A DNA stretch of 14,116 bases from Planctomycetales bacterium (GTDB lineage: Bacteria; Planctomycetota; Planctomycetia; Pirellulales; UBA7805). The position numbers and the translations under genes were made by a program. The notes under the pieces were generated by a model, which saw nothing but the letters and a program-made list of their open reading frames with translations, was not told where the DNA came from and did not search any database. The DNA is taken from assembly GCA_011772275.1 (NCBI GenBank), contig WVZU01000183.1, positions 1-14,116 on the forward strand. The letters run 5' to 3'. Position 1 is the stretch's first letter; every line of letters begins with the position of its first letter. Shown here one piece after another: positions 7,696-14,116 of the stretch.

Positions 7696-8029
7696 TCTTC
7701 CGCAGAATCTGTGGGTGGAGTTCTGATTCCCAAGGGCGGCCATAGCGACAGTCGGTCCGCCTGGTAAAGCGTTGTAAGCAGCTGCAATTCTTGGGGTAGG
7801 CGGGCCGGTAAAAGGTATTCGGTTAAGAGTACATTTCATCGCAGTCTTAACCGCCACTCTTAACCGGATACTCTTAACCGACCTGCTTAACCGCTCTTTA
7901 CGGGCCCCACCATCTGGCTGCCAAAAAACTCTGCCCATTTCTGGCAGACATTCGGCGCCATTCCCCCTTTTCAATAGACCATTTTCTTTCCTATGTCAGT
8001 CGCTTCTTACCCACAGATTCTTCGGAAGA
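7696..8029. repeat. 334-bp segment with 21-bp terminal inverted repeats
   Basis: TCTTCCGCAGAATCTGTGGG begins at 7696 (arm 7696-7716), and its reverse complement recurs at 8009-8029 with one mismatch (20 of 21). The arms enclose the CTTAACCG iterons. A 98-codon minus-strand reading frame (7974 to 7678) overlaps it, but that frame has no ribosome site and no recognisable domain, so I do not call a gene. The right arm ends 10 bases before copy B of the 130-bp element. The arrangement suggests a second non-autonomous element or a large structured intergenic repeat. Confidence 0.6.
7820..7893. repeat. CTTAACCG iterons with one inverted copy
   Basis: CTTAACCG occurs directly at 7846, 7859, 7873 and 7886, a spacing of 13, 14 and 13 bases. 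The two middle copies extend to ACTCTTAACCG. An inverted copy, CGGTTAAGAGT, lies at 7820-7830 and can pair perfectly over 11 bases with 7856-7866 or 7870-7880, which allows alternative hairpins. No binding protein can be named. Confidence 0.75.
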
Positions 8030-8039
8030 CCCCAATTTC

Positions 8040-8169
8040 CCAACACTTTAGCCCAAGGGTCGCTAAAGTCGTGAGACTTCAGTAGCTTGCCTTGGTGATC
8101 GCCTAGCCGATCCGAATTCTCACGAATTCGGCTACAGCAGGCCGCGTTGCCAGTCGGCCAAAGTGTTAC
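8040..8169 (-). mobile_element. MITE-like element, copy B (130 bp, inverted)
   Basis: This is the reverse-oriented copy of the element at 6369-6498, the same 130 bp in length with 15 mismatches and no gaps. The better-kept terminus is TCGGCCAAAGTGTTAC, ending at 8169; the other end has decayed (CCAACACTTTAGCC from 8040). The internal palindrome CCGAATTC-TCAC-GAATTCGG is intact at 8112-8131. It lies between the aminotransferase gene and the convergent PQQ-like gene. Bases 7650-7695 and 8170-8249 beside these repeats hold nothing I recognise. Confidence 0.8.
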
Positions 8170-8249
8170 GCAATTTCTGAATTGTCCACTAGCTTTCCCG
8201 CCATGCCCCATCACCGGCCCCGGCCCCAGATCCCCACCGCTCATTCGTT

Positions 8250-9575
8250 TCATTCGTTTCCAAAGGCGTACAGCGCATCGAAGCTGCGCAGGTAGAGGCG
8301 GCCGTCGGCAAAGACGGGCGAGGCGGTCACCGATTCGCCCAGTTCGTTCCGCGCCAGGACCTCGAAGTCACGTCCCGCCCGGACCACGGTCACCATGCCG
8401 TTGCGGGCGGTCAGGTAAATCCTGCCGGCCGCGTAGACAGGCGAGGCGCGGTGCCGGTCGCGCGTGGTCCGCTCTTCGTAGACCTTCTGGCCGGTTTCCG
8501 CTTCCAGCACCAGCAGGTTGCCATTTTCGCGACAGAGGTAGACCAGGCCGTCGTGGATCAGCGGCGAGGGGACGTCCGGGGTGTGGCGGGGAAAGATCCA
8601 GGCGATGTAGTCCGGCGAGCCGGTGATATTGCCTTTGCCGCCGGGGCGAATGCCCACCACTTTTCCACCCTTGGCCGTGGGGGCCACAATCAAACCGGGC
8701 ACCGCGGCGGGTGAGGCGACGAAGCGGAGCGTACTGTTGTAGCCGCCCGCGGGGTGCAAACCACCGCATCGCCAGATCTCCTTGCCCGTGTCCAGGTCGT
8801 GCGCGATGACGTAGTCCGCGCCGTGCGTGATCAAAAACCGATCCTGCGGATCTTCGTACAGCGTCGGCGAAGCATACGAGTGTTTGCATTCATCCACCGC
8901 GTCGGTAACCCGGTCCTGCTTCCAGACCTCCCGGCCCGTTCGCTTGTCCAGCGCGACCACCAGGCCCTTGTGCGGCGCTTTGCTCCACGGGCCATGAATT
9001 ATTTGCAGGTAAAGGCGATCGCCATCCAGCACGGGTGTGCTGGACAAGCCAAATTGGATGTCGAATTCGCCGTAGTCGCGCTGGAGATCTTTTTTCCAGA
9101 TTTCCTGGCCTGCAAAGTCGTAACAGGCCAGCAGGCCGTTGGCCATGAACGTCCACACGTGCTGGCCATCGGTCACGGGGGAAGGCGAGGCGAAATTGCC
9201 TTCGTCGCCACGGACATCCTCGTTCCCGCCCCCAACTCTCCGCGTCCACAGCAGCTTGCCGTCTTTGTGTACGCTCAACAACAACAGCTCTTCGCGATCC
9301 TGGCCAACAGAAGTCAGGAAGATACGGTCGTCCCAGACAACCGGCGTCGCCCCCGCCGGGCCCGGCAAGGGCAAACGCCACCGCACATTCTTGGTGCGGC
9401 TCCAGGCCAGAGGCGGATTCGCTTCCTGGCTGATCCCGTTGCGCGTCGGCCCGCGCCAGGACGGCCAGGAATCGCCCCTGGCCGGACCGGAAGCCAGGCA
9501 GAACCCCAGGCAGGCCAGCAGCCATGCGACGCGACAGCAACGAAACCCGTAAGGGCTAGGCAAGCAAAGGCTCAT
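8250..9575 (-). CDS. Secreted PQQ-like beta-propeller repeat protein (441 aa)
   Basis: The sequence contains several propeller blades of the PQQ/BamB-like type. Each has a 'D-x-x-T-G-x-x-x-W' strand turn: ALDKRTGREVWKQ (208-220), HDLDTGKEIWRC (259-270), LEAETGQKVYEE (357-368), with related YDFAGQEIWKKD (152-163). Between them come A-S-P-V or S-S-T-P-V strands (179-182, 286-289, 377-380, 418-421). The N-terminus is a signal peptide (hydrophobic 15-29, likely cleavage after PARG), and the mature protein opens with SWPSWRGPTRNG, typical of planctomycete members. Such proteins act as scaffolds or, in dehydrogenases, bind PQQ; no dehydrogenase residues can be assigned here. I start at ATG 9575, since GGAGAGGA lies just upstream and the signal peptide follows; a longer frame reaching 9740 would add 55 unlikely residues. 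A GAAACGAAT unit is duplicated across the stop codon. Confidence 0.88.
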   Translation of the reverse strand: MSLCLPSPYGFRCCRVAWLLACLGFCLASGPARGDSWPSWRGPTRNGISQEANPPLAWSRTKNVRWRLPLPGPAGATPVVWDDRIFLTSVGQDREELLLLSVHKDGKLLWTRRVGGGNEDVRGDEGNFASPSPVTDGQHVWTFMANGLLACYDFAGQEIWKKDLQRDYGEFDIQFGLSSTPVLDGDRLYLQIIHGPWSKAPHKGLVVALDKRTGREVWKQDRVTDAVDECKHSYASPTLYEDPQDRFLITHGADYVIAHDLDTGKEIWRCGGLHPAGGYNSTLRFVASPAAVPGLIVAPTAKGGKVVGIRPGGKGNITGSPDYIAWIFPRHTPDVPSPLIHDGLVYLCRENGNLLVLEAETGQKVYEERTTRDRHRASPVYAAGRIYLTARNGMVTVVRAGRDFEVLARNELGESVTASPVFADGRLYLRSFDALYAFGNE

Positions 9576-9768
9576 CCATCCTCTCCTCTCATAACGGCTG
9601 CCTGGCGCGAACGGGTCGCGTACCGATCGTGCGAGATTTCTGGCCGGGCCCCGCCGATCTGCCACGGCCCGCAGGCCGGGTGGAAGAGCGGAAGCCGAGC
9701 TGGGAACAGTGTCGGGGATGCCGTGGCACGCGTCAAGCAAGCTTCAGCGCAGCGGTCTCCTGGCCGAA

Positions 9769-9844
9769 GGGGTCGGGAGTCTTTTTCGCAATCACCGGCA
9801 CTGTGAATCGATCCGCGGCAGGCGCGAAAAAGACTCCCGACCCC
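9769..9844. repeat. REP-like palindrome with perfect 21-bp arms
   Basis: GGGGTCGGGAGTCTTTTTCG begins at 9769 (arm 9769-9789), and its exact reverse complement occupies 9824-9844 with a 34-base loop. The arms carry a T5/A5 run next to a G-rich end. The layout fits repetitive extragenic palindromes, some of which are mobilised by REP-associated Y1 transposases; no such gene is in the window. Confidence 0.75.
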
Positions 9845-9873
9845 GTTGCGGACACCCGACCCCGTCGCGGACA
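9836..9873. repeat. 19-bp tandem duplication beside the palindrome
   Basis: CCCGACCCCGTTGCGGACA (9836-9854) is followed directly by CCCGACCCCGTCGCGGACA (9855-9873), differing at one base. The first copy overlaps the right arm of the palindrome, so the repeat end itself has been duplicated. Confidence 0.75.
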
Positions 9874-9919
9874 GCCGAACCTGCCGATGCTGTCGTGAGC
9901 GGCAGGCGGTTCCCACTTA

Positions 9920-9948
9920 TTGTTGAAGCGCCCCGGCCTGATTACAAT
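9920..9948 (+). promoter_or_regulatory. Possible promoter for the UbiB-family gene
   Basis: TACAAT at 9943-9948 differs from the sigma-70 -10 consensus at one position. TTGTTG at 9920-9925 lies 17 bases upstream and is a weak -35. A transcript starting near 9955 would exclude the farther in-frame ATG at 9920, in agreement with the start chosen at 10034. Confidence 0.35.
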
Positions 9949-10033
9949 CGCGCTGGAGGCGGGCCTTCGGGCGGGGAACGCTTCGCACCGCGGCTTGCCC
10001 TGGCAGGGCCATCGATCTTGGACCCTACGTTTG

Positions 10034-11698
10034 ATGAAAATCACCACCATTCCCCAGGTCTATCGCAACGTGAACCGCTGGGGAGAAATCCTCACGGTGC
10101 TCAGCAAATACGGCCTCGCCGACTGGCTGAGCCGTTTTGATCTGGAGTTCGTCAAGGGCTGGCTGAAGGACCGCGACGGCGAGGCACTCGCCAGGCAAAC
10201 TCGCGAGACGCGGATTCGCCTGGCCCTGAGCGAACTGGGACCCACCTTCATCAAGCTGGGCCAGATCCTCAGCACCCGCCCGGACGTGATCGGCGTGGTG
10301 CTGGCCGAGGAACTGGAGAAACTGCAGGCCGACGTTCCTGCCGACCCACCGGAGGTCGTGCGGCGGATCATCGCCCAGGAGCTGGGGCAGCCGGTCGAGG
10401 AACTGTTTGTGGAATTCGAGGACCAGCCCCTGGCCTCCGCCTCGATCGGCCAGGTCCACCGAGCTCGACTCTCTACCGGCGAAGCGGTGGTCGTCAAGGT
10501 CCAGCACGCGGGCATCGAGGACAAGATCAGCGTCGATCTGGAAATCCTCAGCGGGCTGGCCCAGATGGCCGAACGCATTCCTGAGTTTGTCAATTACCGC
10601 CCGCGGGCGACCGTTGCCGAATTCCAACGTGTGCTGCGACGCGAACTCGACTTCGGCCGCGAAGAACGCAACATGCAGCAATTCCATCGCGACTTCGCCA
10701 ACAACCCGTCGGTCAAAATACCGCTGGTCTACGTCGATTTGTCCACCTCCCGCGTGTTGACCATGGAACGCGTGGAGGGAATCAAGTTGACCGACAGCCA
10801 CCGGGTGGCTGCCGCCGGTTTTGAACTGGACCAGGTGGCGCGGCACGGTGCCGAACTGTACCTGGAAATGATTTTCACGCACGGGATCTACCATGCCGAT
10901 CCGCACCCCGGCAACCTGGTGCTTTTGGAAGGCAACGTCATCGGCCTGCTGGACTACGGGATGGTGGGCCGCATCGACGAACCGCTGCGCGAGGACATGG
11001 AAGACATGCTGATGGCGATCATCCGCCAGGACGATACGATGCTGACGTCGGTGATTATGCGGATCGGCGATACGCCGCTGGACCTGGACGAAAACGCCCT
11101 CCGCGGCGAACTGGCCGACTTTGTCTCCCACTACGGCAACCAGCCCCTGGCGACCTTCCAGCTGGCCAGTGCCTTAAATGAAATGATGGAAATCATCCGC
11201 CGTTTCCAGATTATGCTGCCGGCCCAAATCGCTCTGCTGCTGAAAACGCTGGTGATGCTGGAAGGCACCGCTCGGACCCTGAACCCGGAATTCAGCCTGA
11301 TCGATGTGATGGCCCCGTTTCAGCGGAAGCTGCTGCGGCGACGCCTTTCGCCAGCCAGACGCATGAAAAAATTTCGCCGCCTTCTGTTCGAAATGGAACA
11401 GCTGATCTCCCTGCTGCCGCGGCGGATAAACGCCATTCTGGCTCAGGTGCAAAGCGGCAAGTTCGACGTCCACCTGGACCATCGAGGCCTGGAACCGTCA
11501 GTCAACCGGCTGGTCTTGGGCATGCTGGCCAGCGCCCTGTTCCTGGGCTCGTCCATGATGATGACACACAAAGTGTGGCCCGTGCTGTTTGAAAAGATTT
11601 CCGTGACAGGCGCCCTGGGCTGCTTCGTCAGCCTCCTGTTGGGCCTGCGGCTCCTGTTGGCCATCAACAAGTCCGGACACCTGGACCGCCGCGACTGA
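10034..11698 (+). CDS. UbiB/ABC1/AarF-family atypical kinase (554 aa)
   Basis: All hallmarks of the UbiB (ABC1, ADCK) protein-kinase-like family are present. These are the K-x-G-Q motif KLGQ (74-77), the Ala-rich nucleotide loop ASASIGQ (134-140) that replaces the usual Gly-rich loop, VVVKVQ with Lys155, the catalytic HADPHPGN (287-294), and the metal-binding DYG (307-309). Two hydrophobic segments near the C-terminus (about 493-510 and 524-543) are probably membrane anchors, as in other members. Relatives support ubiquinone or other isoprenoid-lipid metabolism through ATPase activity; the direct substrate is not settled for the family. I start at ATG 10034 (MKITTIPQ), where family similarity begins; the 38 extra codons back to 9920 look non-coding. 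No good ribosome site is visible. No quinone-biosynthesis gene is adjacent, and its 3' end overlaps a small gene on the other strand by 201 bases. Confidence 0.93.
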   Translation: MKITTIPQVYRNVNRWGEILTVLSKYGLADWLSRFDLEFVKGWLKDRDGEALARQTRETRIRLALSELGPTFIKLGQILSTRPDVIGVVLAEELEKLQADVPADPPEVVRRIIAQELGQPVEELFVEFEDQPLASASIGQVHRARLSTGEAVVVKVQHAGIEDKISVDLEILSGLAQMAERIPEFVNYRPRATVAEFQRVLRRELDFGREERNMQQFHRDFANNPSVKIPLVYVDLSTSRVLTMERVEGIKLTDSHRVAAAGFELDQVARHGAELYLEMIFTHGIYHADPHPGNLVLLEGNVIGLLDYGMVGRIDEPLREDMEDMLMAIIRQDDTMLTSVIMRIGDTPLDLDENALRGELADFVSHYGNQPLATFQLASALNEMMEIIRRFQIMLPAQIALLLKTLVMLEGTARTLNPEFSLIDVMAPFQRKLLRRRLSPARRMKKFRRLLFEMEQLISLLPRRINAILAQVQSGKFDVHLDHRGLEPSVNRLVLGMLASALFLGSSMMMTHKVWPVLFEKISVTGALGCFVSLLLGLRLLLAINKSGHLDRRD

Positions 11699-11944
11699 AG
11701 ACAAGACGCGGGGGTCCGCCACGGCCTGGGAAACCGCCGCCGCCGCCGGCGGGGCTTCTACCCCCAGCAGGCAATCGGGGGCCACGGGGCCCTGCGTGGC
11801 CTGGCCGCCCAGGCCCATCAGGGCCGACTGCTCGCGCAAAACCAGCTCGATCCGCCGGTTCAAATCGTCCAACTGCCGCAACAGGTCGTCCTGGCGGATC
11901 TCAATCTCGTCCAACAGCGTGTTGCGGTCAGGGATTTCCGACAT
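11498..11944 (-). CDS. Small coiled-coil hypothetical protein (148 aa) with antisense tail
   Basis: The first 45 residues ([11 protein letters not shown], then [20 protein letters not shown] and [11 protein letters not shown]) have clear heptad spacing of Leu/Ile and a charged surface, a convincing coiled coil. Residues 50-82 are Ala/Pro-rich. From residue 83 onward the frame lies entirely antisense to the end of the UbiB-family gene and has an odd composition (Gln, His and Ala runs), so that tail may not be selected. ATG 11944 is preferred over codons back to 12139 because the good coding character starts there; its ribosome site is poor. Possible explanations are a genuine tail-to-tail overlap of 201 bases, or loss of an original stop codon near 11700. 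The function is unknown. It is convergent with the UbiB-family gene. Confidence 0.55.
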   Translation of the reverse strand: MSEIPDRNTLLDEIEIRQDDLLRQLDDLNRRIELVLREQSALMGLGGQATQGPVAPDCLLGVEAPPAAAAVSQAVADPRVLSSVAAVQVSGLVDGQQEPQAQQEADEAAQGACHGNLFKQHGPHFVCHHHGRAQEQGAGQHAQDQPVD

Positions 11945-12223
11945 GGGGCACACGGCTCGTCCGGCGGTGGCATCGCAGATACCCTCGTACGATCGGCCCG
12001 TGGGGGGGGAGGAGTTCAACCGACTTGCTGGCATGGGGGGCCGGGATCGGCAGGCATGTCGAGCTATGGCGTTTTTCCCAATCCTGCCGCCGCGAATTTG
12101 CCGTCCAGGTAGAGGCCGCCGACCGCCATGTTTCCTCAAATTGTGCCGAATATTCGAGCGGCGAGGATCATGCTGCCCTCCCGCAACAGCGGCCAGCCAC
12201 GCGAAAGGCCCCGGCGGTACGGC

Positions 12224-12253
12224 TGGACACGTCGCATCCGCCTACGTTAATAT
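12224..12253 (+). promoter_or_regulatory. Possible rpsU promoter
   Basis: TGGACA (12224-12229, five of six to TTGACA) and TAATAT (12248-12253, four of six to TATAAT) are 18 bases apart. Transcription would begin near 12260, giving a short leader of about 35 bases that includes the strong ribosome site before rpsU. Confidence 0.4.
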
Positions 12254-12282
12254 TTTCGGTTTGGACAGGTTTTCCCATCCGC

Positions 12283-12290
12283 AAAGGAGG
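12283..12290 (+). promoter_or_regulatory. Strong Shine-Dalgarno site of rpsU
   Basis: AAAGGAGG lies four bases before GTG 12295. It is the best ribosome site in the window and decides the GTG start; most other genes here have weak ones. Confidence 0.8.
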
Positions 12291-12294
12291 AAAC

Positions 12295-12498
12295 GTGGTT
12301 AAGCTGACCGTACGGGACAAAGAGTCGATTCAAGAGGCCGTCCGCCGCTTTCGCAAGCTGGTCGAGCGAAGTGGGGTCAAGAAAGAAATGCGGCGACGCG
12401 AATATTATGAAAAGCCGAGTGAGGTCAAGCGTCGTGCCAAGCTGCGGGCTGAGCGGCGTAATCGACGCAACCGGCTGATGGCCCAAGGCAAGGTATGA
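12295..12498 (+). CDS. rpsU: 30S ribosomal protein S21 (67 aa)
   Basis: The protein is short, very basic and collinear with bacterial S21. It begins [19 protein letters not shown] and continues through the central K-L-V-E-R-S-G segment, then [17 protein letters not shown] and an Arg-rich tail. S21 binds the small ribosomal subunit near the anti-Shine-Dalgarno region and aids initiation. The start is GTG 12295, set by the AAAGGAGG site; longer in-frame sequence back to 12025 is not S21-like. The gene stands alone here and converges on arsC, 30 bases away, with a hairpin between them. Confidence 0.95.
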   Translation: MVKLTVRDKESIQEAVRRFRKLVERSGVKKEMRRREYYEKPSEVKRRAKLRAERRNRRNRLMAQGKV

Positions 12499-12501
12499 CC
12501 C

Positions 12502-12525
12502 GCCGGCGAGGTTGCCTCCGCCGGC
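12502..12525. terminator. Hairpin between convergent rpsU and arsC
   Basis: GCCGGCGAGG (12502-12511) pairs with CCTCCGCCGGC (12515-12525) through ten base pairs with one bulged C and a TTG loop. It starts 3 bases after the rpsU stop and is followed on the plus strand by a pyrimidine-rich stretch (CTCTTACTTCTTCTCTT). It plausibly ends rpsU transcription. The stem could also act on transcripts from the other strand, but no T-run follows on that side. Confidence 0.6.
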
Positions 12526-12528
12526 CTC

Positions 12529-12975
12529 TTACTTCTTCTCTTGCTTCAAGAGTTCTGGCAGCCTCAGGACCAACTGGCGAATCTCGTCACGGACACGCCG
12601 GTAGTGCTGCAAACCTTCCGCGGGACTGCCCGCGGTCGCGGCCAACTTGGGCGGGTCGTCGAACGGCGCGTGCAGCACCGGGGTCCCCTGCCGAAACGCC
12701 GGGCAGTGTCGATCGGCATGCCCGCAAACCGTCACGACGCAATCCCACTGGATGTCTGCCAGTTCGTCCACGGTCTTGGAATACTGAGCGCTAAGATCGA
12801 CGCCGGCTTCCGCCATCACGGCCACGGCGTGGGGATTCATCCCGTGTGGTTCGATCCCGGCCGAATAGGCCTCCAGCTGGTCGGGCAGCAGGGCTTTCGC
12901 CCAACCTTCGGCCATCTGGCTGCGGCACGAGTTCCCGGTGCAGAGGAACAGGACTTTTCGCTTGCGGTGGCTCAT
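12529..12975 (-). CDS. arsC: Thioredoxin-coupled arsenate reductase-like protein (148 aa)
   Basis: The protein has the low-molecular-weight phosphatase fold with the P-loop C12-T-G-N-S-C-R18, followed by SQMAEGW and AYSAGIEPHG. It also has the two extra cysteines Cys84 and Cys91 in VTVCGHADRHC and the acid loop FDDP (105-108). That set of three cysteines matches the thioredoxin-linked ArsC of Staphylococcus plasmid pI258 (Cys10, Cys82, Cys89), where they relay a disulfide while arsenate is reduced to arsenite. A plain tyrosine phosphatase would normally lack the latter pair. The start is ATG 12975, which gives the family N-terminus ([12 protein letters not shown]) and shares its A with the upstream galE stop (TGATG). 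No arsenite pump or ArsR gene is visible. Activity on arsenate is inferred from residues only. Confidence 0.9.
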   Translation of the reverse strand: MSHRKRKVLFLCTGNSCRSQMAEGWAKALLPDQLEAYSAGIEPHGMNPHAVAVMAEAGVDLSAQYSKTVDELADIQWDCVVTVCGHADRHCPAFRQGTPVLHAPFDDPPKLAATAGSPAEGLQHYRRVRDEIRQLVLRLPELLKQEKK

Positions 12976-13973
12976 CAGCAGTCCGAGGACCGGTCGCCGT
13001 ATCCTTCCGGATGGGCTTGATGCCAATCCCAGGCCGTCTGCACGATCTGGCGCAGGGTCGGATAGTTGGGCTGCCAGCCCAGCTGGCGAGTGATCGCGTC
13101 GCTACTGGCTACCAGTTCCGGCGGGTCCCCCGCACGGCGTGGCCCCACCTGGAAAGGAATCTCACAACCGGACACTTCCGAGGCCGTTTGGATGACCTGC
13201 CGGACACTGAATCCTGCCCCGTTGCCCAGGTTGAAGGTGCAGCTTCCTTTGTCCAGCGATTGTAAGGCCAGGATATGCGCGTCGGCCAGGTCGGCGATGT
13301 GGATGTAATCGCGGACGCAGGTCCCATCGGGGGTGGGATAGTCATCACCAAAGACGGTGATTTTGTCCCGTTTTCCCTGGGCCACCTGGAGCACGAGGGG
13401 GATCAGGTGCGTTTCGGGATCGTGGTCCTCGCCCCGCTGCTCGGTCGCGCCGGCGGCATTGAAATAACGCAGGGCCGCGTACCGCAACCCGCAGGTGCGA
13501 TCCAGCCAGGAGAGGATCCGTTCCAGGATGTATTTCGATTCGCCGTAAGGGCTGCCCGGCACAATCGCTTCGTTTTCGTCGATAGGGATTCGGGACGGCT
13601 GGTCGAACAGGTTGGCCGTTGACGAGAGGATAAATTTCCGCACGCCCCGCTGCACCGCGACGCTCAGCAGATTCACCCCGTTGACCACGTTATCGCCCAG
13701 GTAGAGGAACGGCTGCTGCATCGATTCGCCAACCAGGGTCTTGGAGGCAAAGTGCATGATGGCTTGGACCGGATGAGCGTCGAAGAGGGACTCGATAGCC
13801 TGTCGATCCGCCAGGTCCCCTTCCACGAAGGTGGCAGCGGGATGCACCGCCGCGCGGTGGCCCATGGAGAGGTTATCCAGGACGACGACGTCGTAGCCGG
13901 CCTCGATCAGCCGTTCGACGGCGACACTGCCGATGTATCCGGCCCCGCCGGTCACCAGGATCGTGTCAGGCAT
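12975..13973 (-). CDS. galE: UDP-glucose 4-epimerase (332 aa)
   Basis: This is an extended short-chain dehydrogenase of the GalE type, interconverting UDP-glucose and UDP-galactose with bound NAD. The NAD-binding motif is TGGAGYIG (8-15), followed by the strand end VLDNLS (31-36). MHFAS (73-77) is the expected nucleotide-side strand. The catalytic set is Thr119 in SSTAN, Tyr143 and Lys147 in [17 protein letters not shown] (167-176), then [14 protein letters not shown] (220-233) and [11 protein letters not shown] (247-257), are typical of GalE. Where many relatives have V-Y-G after the catalytic Ser/Thr, this protein has NLFDQ (121-125). ATG 13973 is chosen because CAAGGA sits seven bases upstream and the NAD motif follows directly; the longer frame to 14099 adds a non-homologous stretch. 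It is translationally coupled to arsC, which follows it. Confidence 0.94.
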   Translation of the reverse strand: MPDTILVTGGAGYIGSVAVERLIEAGYDVVVLDNLSMGHRAAVHPAATFVEGDLADRQAIESLFDAHPVQAIMHFASKTLVGESMQQPFLYLGDNVVNGVNLLSVAVQRGVRKFILSSTANLFDQPSRIPIDENEAIVPGSPYGESKYILERILSWLDRTCGLRYAALRYFNAAGATEQRGEDHDPETHLIPLVLQVAQGKRDKITVFGDDYPTPDGTCVRDYIHIADLADAHILALQSLDKGSCTFNLGNGAGFSVRQVIQTASEVSGCEIPFQVGPRRAGDPPELVASSDAITRQLGWQPNYPTLRQIVQTAWDWHQAHPEGYGDRSSDC

Positions 13974-14116
13974 GGGTCTGTCCTTGTTTAAGGTTCGGGA
14001 TCTGTCTTGGTGGGGCGTCCATTTTTTGCCCGTTGCCGAGTGGGCCGCCGGCCCCCCCTCCCCGCGGCGAGCGGGTTTTCCGATGATATGAACATGCAAG
14101 AACCATCCTCACAAGA

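Larger units (their letters stand above)
9576..10033. other. Divergent intergenic region between propeller and UbiB genes
   Basis: This 458-base gap holds no supported gene. It contains the REP-like palindrome and tandem repeat at 9769-9873 and a possible promoter at 9920-9948. The reading frames that cross it carry repeat sequence and have no recognisable domain. Confidence 0.6.
11945..12294. other. Intergenic region before rpsU
   Basis: This 350-base gap separates divergent genes. I see no supported ORF. It should hold the promoter of the coiled-coil gene and contains a plausible rpsU promoter near its right end. Confidence 0.55.

Noticed and set aside
7820..7893. CRISPR array
   Set aside because: The repeat unit is only 8-11 bases with 5-6 base gaps, far below CRISPR repeat and spacer sizes, and no cas gene is present.
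7678..7974. 98-codon minus-strand ORF
   Set aside because: It lies within the repeat-rich block, has no ribosome site or domain, and its codons are made largely of the iteron and palindrome sequence.
8754..9806. 350-codon plus-strand ORF
   Set aside because: It is a shadow of the propeller gene on the other strand, which has a signal peptide, repeats and a strong ribosome site.
10025..11131. 368-codon minus-strand ORF
   Set aside because: It is antisense to the UbiB-family kinase gene, whose motifs are complete, and is rich in His and Gln as expected for antisense frames.
14094..14116. Possible gene start (ATG 14094) at the right edge, plus strand
   Set aside because: Only seven codons are visible and no ribosome site precedes it.

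Overview
The window looks like chromosomal DNA of a GC-rich planctomycete, probably from the Pirellulales or a relative. This is an inference from gene content, not a species match. The clues are many secreted or lipoprotein-type proteins of unknown function, a PQQ-type propeller protein whose mature N-terminus has the W-x-x-W-R-G-P-x-R-x-G pattern common in that phylum, a cysteine-rich phosphohexomutase-like protein, weak or absent Shine-Dalgarno sites at several genes, and palindromic intergenic repeats. No tRNA, rRNA, CRISPR array, integrase or transposase gene was found.

Layout. (1) At 82-1008 (-) lies an exported protein with a LolA-like look. (2) Divergent from it, 1220-4734 (+) is a three-gene operon: two paralogous exported proteins sharing a ~140-residue domain, then a lipoprotein ending in a DUF11 (OmcB-type) domain. 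The last two genes overlap by 4 bases. (3) 5022-6287 (+) encodes a phosphohexomutase homologue that has lost its catalytic serine loop and its C-terminal phosphate-binding domain and carries an N-terminal Cys cluster. (4) 6369-8169 is a repeat-bounded segment. Two 130-bp copies of a MITE-like element, in opposite orientation, flank a class I/II aminotransferase gene (6534-7649) and a second palindromic element (7696-8029) that contains CTTAACCG iterons. (5) 8250-9575 (-) encodes the PQQ-like beta-propeller protein. (6) 9769-9873 is a REP-like palindrome plus a 19-bp tandem repeat. (7) 10034-11698 (+) encodes a UbiB/ABC1-family atypical kinase, whose 3' end is overlapped tail to tail by a small coiled-coil gene (11498-11944, -). 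(8) 12295-12498 (+) is rpsU (ribosomal protein S21). It converges on the galE-arsC pair (13973 to 12529, -), in which the galE stop and arsC start share a base.

How the genes relate. Only two groups look like true operons: the 1220-4734 envelope set and galE-arsC. The others appear to be single units of housekeeping or envelope function. The least conventional content is the envelope operon, the degenerate mutase and the family of small repeats. I did not find a defence system or other clearly new multi-gene machine.
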